Source: Acidimicrobiaceae bacterium (GTDB lineage Bacteria > Actinomycetota > Acidimicrobiia > Acidimicrobiales > Ilumatobacteraceae). From it: a stretch of DNA of 64,000 bases. Location: positions 1 to 64,000 of the forward strand of contig CANFGT010000005.1 in assembly GCA_947446815.1 (NCBI GenBank), in the 5' to 3' direction. Below the pieces are notes generated by a model. It was not told the origin of the DNA and searched no databases. It was given only the letters and a program-made list of their open reading frames with translations. Made by a program: the position numbers and the translations under genes. How positions within the stretch are numbered: position 1 is the first letter of the stretch; each line of letters begins with the position of its first letter. Of the stretch, positions 1-7,394 are shown one piece after another.

Positions 1-318
1 GCTGTGAAGTTTTACTTGTGGCGCCTTGCCAGCTTCATAGGCTTCTTGCCACCGCGGTGCACACAAGCACCACTGATCACCAGCCTTGAGCCCCGCAAAT
101 CCGTACTGTGGCATCGGGGTCGACAGGTCATTTCCTGCGTTCTTTGAGAACTCAAGGAATTCTGCGGTCATGATTGCGCACACAGCGTGTACCCCAGTGT
201 CGTCGCCACCAACTTCACAGCAACCTGTGCGGTAGTAGCCCGTCATTGGTGAGGTGCAACACGTTTGCAATGGTTCACCCAATACGTTGACTTGGTCTGT
301 TTGCGTGAATCCGTCCAT
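1..318 (-). CDS. DUF2237 family protein, 3' end cut by the window
   Basis: Reading the minus strand from the ATG at 318 gives an open frame of 106 codons that runs off the left edge without a stop. The protein begins MDGFTQTDQVNVLGEPLQ, followed by a cysteine-rich stretch (CCTSPMTGYYRTGCCE) and later motifs GNDLSTP and LKAGDQWCLCAPRW. These are the hallmarks of the DUF2237 family of small proteins of about 120 residues, so perhaps 15-20 residues are missing. The many cysteines suggest metal binding or redox chemistry, but no function is established. It is divergent from gltX, with 57 nt between the two starts. The family call rests on recalled consensus; the gene itself is clear. Confidence 0.85.
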   Translation of the reverse strand, partial: MDGFTQTDQVNVLGEPLQTCCTSPMTGYYRTGCCEVGGDDTGVHAVCAIMTAEFLEFSKNAGNDLSTPMPQYGFAGLKAGDQWCLCAPRWQEAYEAGKAPQVKLHS

Positions 319-375
319 GACAGTCACGCTATCCGTCGCGCTTGACCAGCGAGGGCACAAGTAGCCTGAGGGGGC

Positions 376-1779
376 ATGTCTGACGCCCCTCGCTACCGTT
401 TCGCACCATCACCTACGGGTTTCTTCCATGTGGGTGGTGCGCGTACCGCTCTCTACAACTGGGCACTTGCACTGCGAACGGGCGGCACATTTGTTCTGCG
501 CATCGAAGACACCGACGAATCACGCAATAGTCCTGAATGGACACAAGGAATCATCGACGCATTGTCATGGTTGGGCATCGATTCCACGCATCCACAGTTT
601 GAAGGGCCGTACTTTCAGAGCCAGAACGCAGCGCTTCATGTTGCAGCCGCCCACAAGTTGTTTGAACAGGGAAATGCCTATTGGTGCGATTTGACCGCCG
701 AACAGATCCAAGCTCGTTCAAAAGAAACCGGCAAGCAGGGCTACGACGGCTATTCACGCGATCGTGGTCTCGCTGGTGGACCAGGGCAAGTGCTGCGCTT
801 CCGTGTTCCTGAAGGTCACACTGTGGTGCAGGACCTTGTGCGTGGTGCAGTGGATTTCGCGAACGAAACGATCGAAGATTTTGTTTTGTTGCGTAGCAAT
901 GGAAGCCCTATGTTCTTGCTCGCGAATGTTGTTGACGACATAGAGATGAAGGTCTCGAATGTTGTTCGCGCAGAGGAGCATTTACCAAATACGCCGAAGC
1001 AACAGATGATTTGGGACGCTCTCGGTCATACGCCTCCTGCATGGGCGCATGTGCCGGTCTTGGTGAATGAACAGCGCAAGAAGTTGTCCAAGCGTCGCGA
1101 CAAAGTGGCACTTGAGCAGTATCGCGAAGAAGGCATCTTGCCTGATGCGATGATCAACTACTTGATGACGCTTGGCTGGGCACCAGCAGGGGACACAGAG
1201 ATTGTTCCGTGGCAGAAAATTGTGGATGAATTCCGTTTGGAAGATGTGAACCATTCGCCCGCATTCTTCGATATCAAAAAGTTAAACAGTTTCAATGGCG
1301 ACTATGTGCGTGCGATGAGCCCTGATGAGTTCATTGCAGGTTGTGCACCGCATTTGGCAGATGCGCCTTGGCCTGCAGAACGATTCAGCGCTGATATTTT
1401 TGCCAAGCTCGCTCCGCTGGTGCAGACGCGAGTTGTCACCCTCTCCGAAGTACCGGCGATGGTTGACTTCATCTTCCTCGAAGACCCTGTCATTGATGAA
1501 GATGCGTGGACAAAGACAATGGGTTCTGAATTCGCGGTCAATGTGTTGCGCGATTACGCAGATGCCATCTCTGCTGGCGAGTGGAATCACGACACGCTGA
1601 AAAATTCATTGGAATCCTGGACCGAAGCCAACGAGCTCAAGCTCGGCAAGACCCAAGCTCCGATTCGTGTAGCGATCACAGGTCGTACCGTGGGGCCACC
1701 ATTGTTTGAAAGCATTGAAGTGCTTGGTCGCGATGAAACCCTTCGTCGTTTGCATGCGGCGATCACACGTATTGGCTGA
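376..1779 (+). CDS. gltX: Glutamyl-tRNA synthetase
   Basis: Class I aminoacyl-tRNA synthetase of 467 residues, normal for bacterial GluRS. It charges tRNA-Glu with glutamate in the cytoplasm. The HIGH-type signature is HVGG at residues 18-21 (after APSPTG) and the KMSKS-type loop is KLSKR at about 236-240. The anticodon-binding helical region makes up the C-terminal third. The ATG at 376 has a G-rich stretch (GAGGGGG) just 1-2 nt upstream, so the ribosome site is crowded. The gene lies close to tRNA-Gln and tRNA-Glu genes. No glutaminyl-tRNA synthetase is in the window, so the enzyme may be non-discriminating and also mischarge tRNA-Gln for the GatCAB route, as is usual in actinobacteria. That last point is inference. 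Confidence 0.95.
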   Translation: MSDAPRYRFAPSPTGFFHVGGARTALYNWALALRTGGTFVLRIEDTDESRNSPEWTQGIIDALSWLGIDSTHPQFEGPYFQSQNAALHVAAAHKLFEQGNAYWCDLTAEQIQARSKETGKQGYDGYSRDRGLAGGPGQVLRFRVPEGHTVVQDLVRGAVDFANETIEDFVLLRSNGSPMFLLANVVDDIEMKVSNVVRAEEHLPNTPKQQMIWDALGHTPPAWAHVPVLVNEQRKKLSKRRDKVALEQYREEGILPDAMINYLMTLGWAPAGDTEIVPWQKIVDEFRLEDVNHSPAFFDIKKLNSFNGDYVRAMSPDEFIAGCAPHLADAPWPAERFSADIFAKLAPLVQTRVVTLSEVPAMVDFIFLEDPVIDEDAWTKTMGSEFAVNVLRDYADAISAGEWNHDTLKNSLESWTEANELKLGKTQAPIRVAITGRTVGPPLFESIEVLGRDETLRRLHAAITRIG

Positions 1780-1782
1780 TTC

Positions 1783-2400
1783 ATGTCATATGTGAAGTCG
1801 GTATTCCGCGTTACGTGTGCAGTAGCCATTGCGATGGTGCTGTATGTGGGGCTGACGTTCATCACTGTGTTCACGGTGGGCCATACCGATAAGGGACATG
1901 TTGCAGATGCAGTTGTTGTTCTGGGTGCAGCACAGTATGACGGGATACCGTCGCCACTTCTTGAATCACGGTTACAACACGCTCTTGATTTGTTCAATTC
2001 AAAGCGCGTGATGTTTATCGCAGTAACTGGCGGCAAACGTCCAGGCGACAGATTCACCGAGGCAGCAGCATCGCAACGATGGCTCACTGATCGCGGCGTT
2101 CCAGAGTCGTTGATTATTCGGGAAGATACGGGACGTACGACATGGGAATCGTTGTACAACGTGGCGCGCGTTCTGAGTTCACGTGACATCTGGATGGTGT
2201 TGGTGTCGACTGATCGATGGCACATGCAGCGCAGTGTTTTGACACTGCGCGAATTTGGAGTTCATGCAGAACCCTCAGCGACATCCACGAGTCCGCTACA
2301 AGGCTTCAAGCGTGCATGGGTGAAGTATGCGAAGGAAACCTTTGGGGTAGCAGTGGGCCGAATCATTGGTTTCGACCGTCTTCTCTCGATCACTGGCTGA
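1783..2400 (+). CDS. DUF218/YdcF-SanA-like membrane protein
   Basis: 205 residues, starting 3 nt after the gltX stop, so probably co-transcribed with it. One N-terminal membrane segment (about residues 7-31) is followed by a DUF218 domain: VADAVVVLGAAQYDGIPSP, then VTGGKRPGDRFTEA and the later STDRWHMQRS. This order (GAA/Q motif, TGG with acidic residues, and a basic motif near the end) is that of the YdcF/SanA/ElyC group, which is linked to envelope integrity and lipid-carrier metabolism in other bacteria. The soluble domain should face the outside. The exact substrate is unknown. The gene is clear; the functional assignment stops at family level. Confidence 0.85.
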   Translation: MSYVKSVFRVTCAVAIAMVLYVGLTFITVFTVGHTDKGHVADAVVVLGAAQYDGIPSPLLESRLQHALDLFNSKRVMFIAVTGGKRPGDRFTEAAASQRWLTDRGVPESLIIREDTGRTTWESLYNVARVLSSRDIWMVLVSTDRWHMQRSVLTLREFGVHAEPSATSTSPLQGFKRAWVKYAKETFGVAVGRIIGFDRLLSITG

Positions 2401-2412
2401 GCAATTCACCGG

Positions 2413-2441
2413 TGGTGACCTCTAAGTCGGCTCGCTATCAT
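2413..2441 (+). promoter_or_regulatory. Possible promoter of tRNA-Gln
   Basis: A TATCAT hexamer at 2436-2441 ends 11 nt before the tRNA-Gln 5' end, a sensible distance for a -10 box. The matching -35 is poor: TGGTGA at 2413-2418 with a 17-nt spacer, or GTGACC at 2415-2420 with 15. This is placement-based and weak. Confidence 0.3.
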
Positions 2442-2452
2442 GGGGGTCGCAC

Positions 2453-2524
2453 TGGGGAATGGTGTAATTGGCAACACAGCAGTTTCTGGTACTGTTATTC
2501 AGGGTTCGAGTCCTTGTTCCCCAA
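2453..2524 (+). tRNA. tRNA-Gln (anticodon CUG)
   Basis: A full cloverleaf can be drawn. The acceptor stem is TGGGGAA/TTCCCCA with discriminator A2524. The D stem is GTGT/ACAC, the anticodon stem GCAGT/ACTGT with loop TTCTGGT (anticodon CTG), and the T stem CAGGG/CCTTG with loop TTCGAGT. The U1-A72 pair is typical of bacterial tRNA-Gln. CCA is not encoded. A terminator follows at 2551. Confidence 0.95.
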
Positions 2525-2550
2525 CAAAATCAAGCGTTTTAGCATTGAAA

Positions 2551-2580
2551 GGCCTCCGCAATGCGGGGGTCTTTTTCTTT
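2551..2580 (+). terminator. Rho-independent terminator after tRNA-Gln
   Basis: A 9-bp stem (GGCCTCCGC with GCGGGGGTC, including two G-T pairs) closes a 3-nt loop at 2551-2571. It is followed directly by TTTTTCTTT. It sits 26 nt after the tRNA-Gln end and separates that gene from tRNA-Glu. Confidence 0.85.
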
Positions 2581-2628
2581 CCCCGAGTGACTCTGCACAG
2601 ACCGCAGGTAGATTTGATTTCGCTACAG

Positions 2629-2704
2629 GCTCCCATCGTCTAGTGGCCTAGGACACCACCCTCTCAAGGTGGCGGCACGGGTTCGAATCCCGTTGGGAGT
2701 GCCA
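2629..2704 (+). tRNA. tRNA-Glu (anticodon CUC)
   Basis: Acceptor stem GCTCCCA/TGGGAGT (first pair G-U), discriminator G2701 and an encoded CCA at 2702-2704. The D stem is GTCT/GGAC, the anticodon stem CCACC/GGTGG with loop CTCTCAA (anticodon CTC), and the T stem ACGGG/CCCGT with loop TTCGAAT. The sequence resembles actinobacterial tRNA-Glu closely. Unlike tRNA-Gln next door, it encodes its CCA end. Confidence 0.96.
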
Positions 2705-2710
2705 ATCGCC

Positions 2711-2728
2711 ATCACGCCTATGCGTGAT
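2711..2728. terminator. Small perfect hairpin between tRNA-Glu and the convergent hydroxylase gene
   Basis: ATCACGC, a 4-nt loop CTAT, then GCGTGAT make a perfect 7-bp stem. It lies 6 nt past the tRNA-Glu CCA and contains the stop codon of the minus-strand gene. The position suggests a shared end-of-transcript structure for two convergent units, but there is no T-run on either side. Confidence 0.35.
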
Positions 2729-3536
2729 CGCCTTCTCCGATGCGTACCATCTTCGCCCGTTTTAATGAGCCGTGGGTGCGCACTTCTTCGTCTGTGAGAT
2801 GGAGCCGCAATGTTCCAAACAGAAGATCAGCCATCGGCAAGAGGAAGTTCAAGTTGCTGCCCAATGCCACATGGTGGATGTAGTGGTGTTGGTCAATAAA
2901 GCCAAACCAAGGTTGCACCTCAACTCCTCGATGACTTCCTGGTCGATGGATCGTGTCGTGTACCACAATGAATAAGTTCGACAAGATAACCGAGCCAGTG
3001 ATGATTCCGGCAAGAAAAACGCCATCACGTGTGATGAACCAACCTGGCATCATGATGAAGACAACCCCGAATAACATGTACCACGCAAAGTGCGCGAGAC
3101 GGATAGAAGCATTCGTTGCGAAGTTATCGGCAGTGCCGCGAGTATCTGAGCTAATTACAAGCCGACGTGCTGAACCTCCGGTGATGTAACGCCAAGTGGG
3201 GAAGTACGCATAGTGATGCGCCGTATGAACGGAATAAATCCGAGCAAGCGGGTCAATAACTGGCTGGTGATACACAAAGCGATGAACGAACCACTCAATG
3301 GGGGAAGCGACGAAAGGAACAATGGTCACACCAACGGCGAAGACCATTAATCCTTTTGGGAGGGAATCTCGATTCACATGTGAAACCCATAAGGTCACCG
3401 CAAAAGAGATCAATGCGATTGCGAAGGTCCACAGAATGATTCGTGATGCATTCACCTTTGTTACAGGTGATGACGAAGGCCTCCCATTGTGATGGTGTGG
3501 CTCGTGAAGGAATTCTTGGATATGTGCATCGCTCAT
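2718..3536 (-). CDS. Sterol desaturase / fatty acid hydroxylase family membrane protein
   Basis: 272 residues from the ATG at 3536. A TTG 21 nt further upstream is possible but less likely. Several hydrophobic segments surround histidine clusters that would bind a di-iron centre: WFVHRFVYH, HTAHHYAYFP, VVHDTIHRPG and DQHHYIHH near the C-terminus. This pattern matches the fatty acid hydroxylase superfamily, membrane oxygenases acting on lipids, sterols or carotenoids. The substrate cannot be read from sequence. The N-terminal 25 residues are rich in His and Pro and probably cytoplasmic. It is convergent with the tRNA genes and divergent from uppP, with 80 nt between the two starts. Confidence 0.85.
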   Translation of the reverse strand: MSDAHIQEFLHEPHHHNGRPSSSPVTKVNASRIILWTFAIALISFAVTLWVSHVNRDSLPKGLMVFAVGVTIVPFVASPIEWFVHRFVYHQPVIDPLARIYSVHTAHHYAYFPTWRYITGGSARRLVISSDTRGTADNFATNASIRLAHFAWYMLFGVVFIMMPGWFITRDGVFLAGIITGSVILSNLFIVVHDTIHRPGSHRGVEVQPWFGFIDQHHYIHHVALGSNLNFLLPMADLLFGTLRLHLTDEEVRTHGSLKRAKMVRIGEGDHA

Positions 3537-3616
3537 GCAGGCACGGTAAACAGCCAACTATTAACTGTCAGTGCATGAACATACTTTCCCATCTAATTGT
3601 GAAAGGCTGAGGACTT

Positions 3617-4441
3617 ATGTTCGCAGGATTGCTCTCTATTCCCCATGCGATTCTTCTCGGCATCGTTGAGGGAATTACAGAATTTCTTCCCATCTCTTCA
3701 ACTGGACATCTGCTCGTTGTTGGTGATCTCATCAATTTTGGAACTGGGTCATCCCAAACAGCAGCTGACACATATTCTGTCGCCATTCAATTCGGTGCAA
3801 TTCTTGCCGTCCTCGTCTTGTATCGCAATCGAATCTTTTCAATGTTGCGGGGCATAACGGGCGCTGACCTCGAGGGTAGGTCCACACTTCTCGCATTGAT
3901 TACTGCATTCCTTCCTGCCGCAATTCTTGGGGTCGTTGCTGGTGACGCAATGAAGAGCGCACTTTTTGGCCCTGTTCCCGTCACGATTGCGTGGGCCGTC
4001 GGAGGGGTTCTCTTGCTTCGTTGGGTGCCAAAGAGTGGCTCGCTAAAAATGCATCAGCTCACAACGAAGTCTGCGTTTCTCATTGGTCTCGCGCAAGGTG
4101 TTGCTTTGTGGCCAGGCGTGAGTCGCAGTTTGGCAACACTCGTTGCAGGTCTAGCGGTGGGGCTCAGCTTGTCGGCAGCAATTGAGTTCAGCTTTTTGCT
4201 TGGTCTGGTCACTCTTAGCGCTGCAACGGCGTTGGACTTGCTCAAACATGGCGGCGAACTTGTCGACAAATTTGGAATCGCTACACCGTTGATTGGCCTC
4301 GTTGTTGCCTTCGCAACGGCGATTATTGCTGTTCGTTGGATGGTGAGCTATCTCAACACCAAGTCACTAGCCATCTTCGGTTGGTATCGCATTGTCATTG
4401 CCGCAATTTGCGGTGTGCTGCTTCTCACCAACGTTTTGTAA
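3617..4441 (+). CDS. uppP: Undecaprenyl-diphosphatase
   Basis: 274 residues, the usual length for BacA/UppP. It recycles undecaprenyl diphosphate to the monophosphate, the lipid carrier for peptidoglycan and surface glycans. The first signature, EGITEFLPISSTGH (residues 18-31), holds the conserved glutamates, serine and histidine. The second, WPGVSRSLAT, is near 165-174. About eight hydrophobic helices are visible. The start is supported by GAGGA at 3609-3613, 3 nt before the ATG. The stop codon abuts the stop of the next, minus-strand gene with no spacer. Carrier recycling fits the galactan and LCP genes further along. Confidence 0.95.
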   Translation: MFAGLLSIPHAILLGIVEGITEFLPISSTGHLLVVGDLINFGTGSSQTAADTYSVAIQFGAILAVLVLYRNRIFSMLRGITGADLEGRSTLLALITAFLPAAILGVVAGDAMKSALFGPVPVTIAWAVGGVLLLRWVPKSGSLKMHQLTTKSAFLIGLAQGVALWPGVSRSLATLVAGLAVGLSLSAAIEFSFLLGLVTLSAATALDLLKHGGELVDKFGIATPLIGLVVAFATAIIAVRWMVSYLNTKSLAIFGWYRIVIAAICGVLLLTNVL

Positions 4442-5377
4442 TCAAAGGTGCGGAATAACTTCTGCACCCACTAACTCAAGATGATCAAGATCAGTTAGAT
4501 CCAAGAACTGTAGATACAAACGACTGACGCCAGTCGAGCCCCAGTCGGCAATCTTCTGCAACACCTCGTCCGGTGTTCCGCATAAACCGTTTTGTTTTAG
4601 CTCATCAACATCGCGTCCAATCGCTGCGGCACGTTGGGCCACTTCAGCATCGTTGCGTCCGATAGCAACAACTTGCGCTGTGGAGTACACGAGGCTTTCA
4701 GGGTCGCGTCCGATGGTTGTGCATGCTGCACGGACCCGATCGCGTTGCTCGGTGAATCGTTCCTGGCTTTGGAATGGCATGTTGAACTCTGCTGCGAAAC
4801 GCGCTGCCAGCATCGGGGTGCGCTTGGGGCCACCACCACCCACGATGATCGGTGGAGGCGATTGAATGGGCTTTGGAAGTGCGGGCGAGTCGGTGATGGA
4901 GTAGTGCTTGCCGGCAAATGAGTAGGAATCTCCAAGTGGGGTGTTCCACAAACCAGTAATGACTTCAAGTTGCTCGCTCAGGATGTCGAAACGCTCACCG
5001 AGTGCAGGAAATGGAATGCCGTATGAGGTGTGCTCAACGCCGTACCATCCGGCTCCGAGACCAAGTTCAACGCGGCCGTTTGACATGTCATCAACGTTGG
5101 CAACACTGATTGCGAGTACTCCGGGGTTTCGGAAGGTCGCCGAGTTGACCAAGGTGCCAAGGCGAATGGTGCTGGTCTCGCGTGCGATGCCGGCCAGAGT
5201 TATCCAGGCATCGCTGGGGCCGGGCAGACCATTGAAGTGGGTGCCCATGACTTGGTAATGGTCGCTTCGAAAGTAGGCATTGAATCCGGCACGTTCTGCA
5301 CATTGCGCTGCGGCAAGAAGTTGGCCATAGCTGGCGCCTTGTTGGGGTTCTGTAAATACGCGTAGTTCCACGCGCAC
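4442..5377 (-). CDS. LLM class F420-dependent oxidoreductase
   Basis: 311 residues of the bacterial luciferase-like TIM-barrel family. The protein opens with MRVELRVFTEPQQGASYGQL, followed by AERAGFNAYFRSDHYQ, then STIRLGTLVNSATFRNP and NGRVELGLGAGWYGVEH, the normal order of strands and loops in F420-dependent members. The middle has PKPIQSPPPIIVGGGGPKRT, a phosphate/cofactor-binding loop seen in this clade. Such enzymes use F420H2 or F420 to reduce or oxidise diverse substrates; the substrate here is unknown. The gene is tail-to-tail with uppP without a gap and sits just downstream of the secreted SGNH gene on the same strand. It is the first of three LLM genes in the window. Confidence 0.88.
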   Translation of the reverse strand: MRVELRVFTEPQQGASYGQLLAAAQCAERAGFNAYFRSDHYQVMGTHFNGLPGPSDAWITLAGIARETSTIRLGTLVNSATFRNPGVLAISVANVDDMSNGRVELGLGAGWYGVEHTSYGIPFPALGERFDILSEQLEVITGLWNTPLGDSYSFAGKHYSITDSPALPKPIQSPPPIIVGGGGPKRTPMLAARFAAEFNMPFQSQERFTEQRDRVRAACTTIGRDPESLVYSTAQVVAIGRNDAEVAQRAAAIGRDVDELKQNGLCGTPDEVLQKIADWGSTGVSRLYLQFLDLTDLDHLELVGAEVIPHL

Positions 5378-5380
5378 AAC

Positions 5381-6061
5381 CTAACTCGGAATGGTGGTGG
5401 CGATAACAGTCGTGGTCGTGGTTGTTGACGCCTGGATGAAGCCCATTTTGAGGTCGAGGGCCGTCTTGATGTTGCGTGCTAATTGCAGGCCACCGAACTT
5501 ATTCATATGCACACGATCGCCAGTGAACCAGTGCTTGTTCTTGCGAGCAATGAATTCCCAATCAAGAAGGGTGATATGCAGTTTCTTTGATTCGGTTTTC
5601 ACCACATCGTTGAATGCACGGTTCTTGAAGCGAACATTTCCATTTTCACGGTACGTGAGCCAGATGAGTGACGCGCCTTGTGATTTGACCTCAGCATTAA
5701 TTTTGTGCATTGCATTGCGAACAAATTCTGCGCCTGTGTCGTTGTAGCCAGTGGCGACGATGACGATGTCGATGCCATCGTCGCGGTGCTTCACAATTTG
5801 GTCGTATGCGCTGAGTTTTGCCGATTCAATACAGCCCGGTCCAAGAAGTTTTTGACAACCCCATGTCTCCAGCGTGACGTTGTACGTGCCCGCCCACAGG
5901 GGCTTCATACTTGCTGGAGCCCACCGAAGTACTGAAGCAACGGAGTCGCCAACGATTAACACATTGATTCGTGTGGCATGGGCTGGCTGTGCCACAAAAG
6001 ACGCAGTAGCGATACACAGCGAAACTATCGCTAAAGAGATTCGGCGGGCGTAAGAACGCAT
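5381..6061 (-). CDS. Secreted SGNH-hydrolase-like protein with a Thr-rich tail
   Basis: 226 residues. A signal peptide (RRISLAIVSLCIATASFVAQPAHA, processed near residue 29) leads into an SGNH-type fold. The block I serine is in VLIVGDSVASVLRW, the oxyanion region in IVIVATGYNDTG, and the block V Asp/His in FTGDRVHMNKFGG. This form resembles the SGNH domains attached to acyltransferase-3 proteins, which transfer or remove O-acyl groups on glycans. The last 15 residues are Thr-rich (STTTTTTVIATTIPS), as in other exported proteins here. A related SGNH domain lies inside the large gene at 11489-13882. The substrate is unknown. Confidence 0.8.
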   Translation of the reverse strand: MRSYARRISLAIVSLCIATASFVAQPAHATRINVLIVGDSVASVLRWAPASMKPLWAGTYNVTLETWGCQKLLGPGCIESAKLSAYDQIVKHRDDGIDIVIVATGYNDTGAEFVRNAMHKINAEVKSQGASLIWLTYRENGNVRFKNRAFNDVVKTESKKLHITLLDWEFIARKNKHWFTGDRVHMNKFGGLQLARNIKTALDLKMGFIQASTTTTTTVIATTIPS

Positions 6062-6070
6062 GCCCTGAGA

Positions 6071-6535
6071 CTATGCGTTGGAGAGCTCACTTGTTTCGCT
6101 CGATGGTTCCATGTGTACCCAGTCATGGTGTGCGATTCGTAGGGGGTGGGGCAAACGGGCGATGTGGCGCAGAGGTAATTGCGGGAGAACCGTGCGAACC
6201 GCCAGGGTTCTGTGTGGCTGGATAGCAATCTGTTGAGCGGCCCCGAACATGGTGCAACGGCTAAGGGCGCGAGCAAATGGATTGTGTCGACCTGGTGTGT
6301 AGTTCACCCCAATGCCGCGGGCAAGATCCACCATGTCGACGGCGTAGCCCTCAGGCTCCCGCTGTAACCCGCCGGCCAATCGGCGAACAAGCCACGTTGC
6401 CGTTGGCCCAAGTACTGGGAGCCAGAACATTTCGATGTAGGGGTCATCGATGGAGTATCCGTTGTGTTCGATGAGTGGGTCTTTCCATGGAACGATGTGA
6501 ATAATCGCATCTTCGGGTGTGTGACTGGGGTGCAT
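6071..6535 (-). CDS. Conserved protein of unknown function (154 residues)
   Basis: The start is set by a textbook ribosome site: AGGAGGA on the minus strand, 5 nt before the ATG at 6535. A longer reading to 6658 would run over the start of the divergent sirtuin gene. The protein begins MHPSHTPEDAIIHIVPWKDP and continues with IEMFWLPVLGPTATWLVRRL, a stretch that resembles a recognition-helix region, then GRHNPFARALSRCTMFG and RLPHPLRIAHHDW near the end. I recall similar proteins in other actinobacteria, annotated hypothetical. The compact, basic, helical make-up could suit a DNA-binding protein, but this is a guess. No catalytic motif is seen. Confidence 0.75.
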   Translation of the reverse strand: MHPSHTPEDAIIHIVPWKDPLIEHNGYSIDDPYIEMFWLPVLGPTATWLVRRLAGGLQREPEGYAVDMVDLARGIGVNYTPGRHNPFARALSRCTMFGAAQQIAIQPHRTLAVRTVLPQLPLRHIARLPHPLRIAHHDWVHMEPSSETSELSNA

Positions 6536-6583
6536 GAAGTCCTCCTGTTGTGGTGTGCCGGAGATGTGTACTGCTGCGCAAGA

Positions 6584-7378
6584 ATGGTGGCGATGTATAA
6601 CGAAGAAGTTCCACAGGAATTGGTGTCTGAGATAGGCGAGTGGTTGCGTGCTGCTCAACGTGTCGTTGTGTTCACAGGTGCAGGTATTTCTACCGACTCG
6701 GGCATCCCTGACTTTCGGGGTCCGAACGGACTGTGGACTGTCAATCCGTTGGCAGAAAAGACATCAACTTTGAGTTACTACTTGAACGAACCAGAAGTGC
6801 GAAAAGTTGCATGGGAGGGTCGTGCGAAAAACTTCAATGGAACCGCACAACCGAATGATGGCCATCGCGCGATTGTTGCTATTCAAAATGCAGGAAAGCT
6901 TTCTGCTGTCATCACGCAGAATGTTGACGGCCTACATCAGCTCTCTGGTGTGGTGGAAGAAAACGTTGTTGAAGTGCATGGCACTATTCGGTTTGGACGT
7001 TGTTGGGACTGCAAGGACCGACGACCGATGGGCGAGTTCATCGAACGAGTCAATGCCGGTGATCCAGACCCACATTGTGAACTATGTGGGGGCATCGTGA
7101 AAAGCGATGCGATCTTGTTCGAGCAACCACTAGTTCCTGAGGTGATTGACCGCGCATTTTCAGAAGCTGAAAAATGTGATGTCCTAATTGCAGTCGGCAG
7201 CTCTCTTTCTGTGTCGCCCGCCAACGGTGTTGTGCCGCGCGCCCGTAACGGTGGAGCCAAGGTTGTCATCATCAATGGGGAGCCCACCCAAATGAATCAC
7301 TACGCAGATCGTGTTCTGATGGGTTCCATAACCCCAATTCTTCAGGCGATTATCGCCAGCGCTGAATTCCCGACTTAG
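6584..7378 (+). CDS. NAD-dependent protein deacylase (sirtuin, SIR2 family)
   Basis: 264 residues from the ATG at 6584; a second ATG at 6593 is equally possible. A frame reaching back to a GTG at 6464 overlaps the divergent gene and is unlikely. Motifs appear in family order: TGAGISTDSGIPDFRG (about 31-46, NAD binding), TQNVDGLH, the catalytic histidine in VEVHG (about 130), and two zinc-binding Cys pairs, CWDC and CELCGG (about 140-168). Late in the protein, VGSSLSVSPANG and IINGEPTQMNHYAD complete the Rossmann part. The enzyme removes acyl groups from lysine using NAD. In bacteria, acyl-CoA synthetases are common targets, which would suit the CoA-rich context. Confidence 0.93.
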   Translation: MVAMYNEEVPQELVSEIGEWLRAAQRVVVFTGAGISTDSGIPDFRGPNGLWTVNPLAEKTSTLSYYLNEPEVRKVAWEGRAKNFNGTAQPNDGHRAIVAIQNAGKLSAVITQNVDGLHQLSGVVEENVVEVHGTIRFGRCWDCKDRRPMGEFIERVNAGDPDPHCELCGGIVKSDAILFEQPLVPEVIDRAFSEAEKCDVLIAVGSSLSVSPANGVVPRARNGGAKVVIINGEPTQMNHYADRVLMGSITPILQAIIASAEFPT

Positions 7379-7394
7379 TCGGTAGGGTTTTGTC

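Noticed and set aside
1587-2225. 212-residue frame on the minus strand across gltX and the DUF218 gene
   Set aside because: It is antisense to two well-supported genes and has no recognisable motif or ribosome site.
4597-4968. 123-residue minus-strand frame inside the LLM gene at 4442
   Set aside because: Same-strand shadow in another frame, with no motif or ribosome site.
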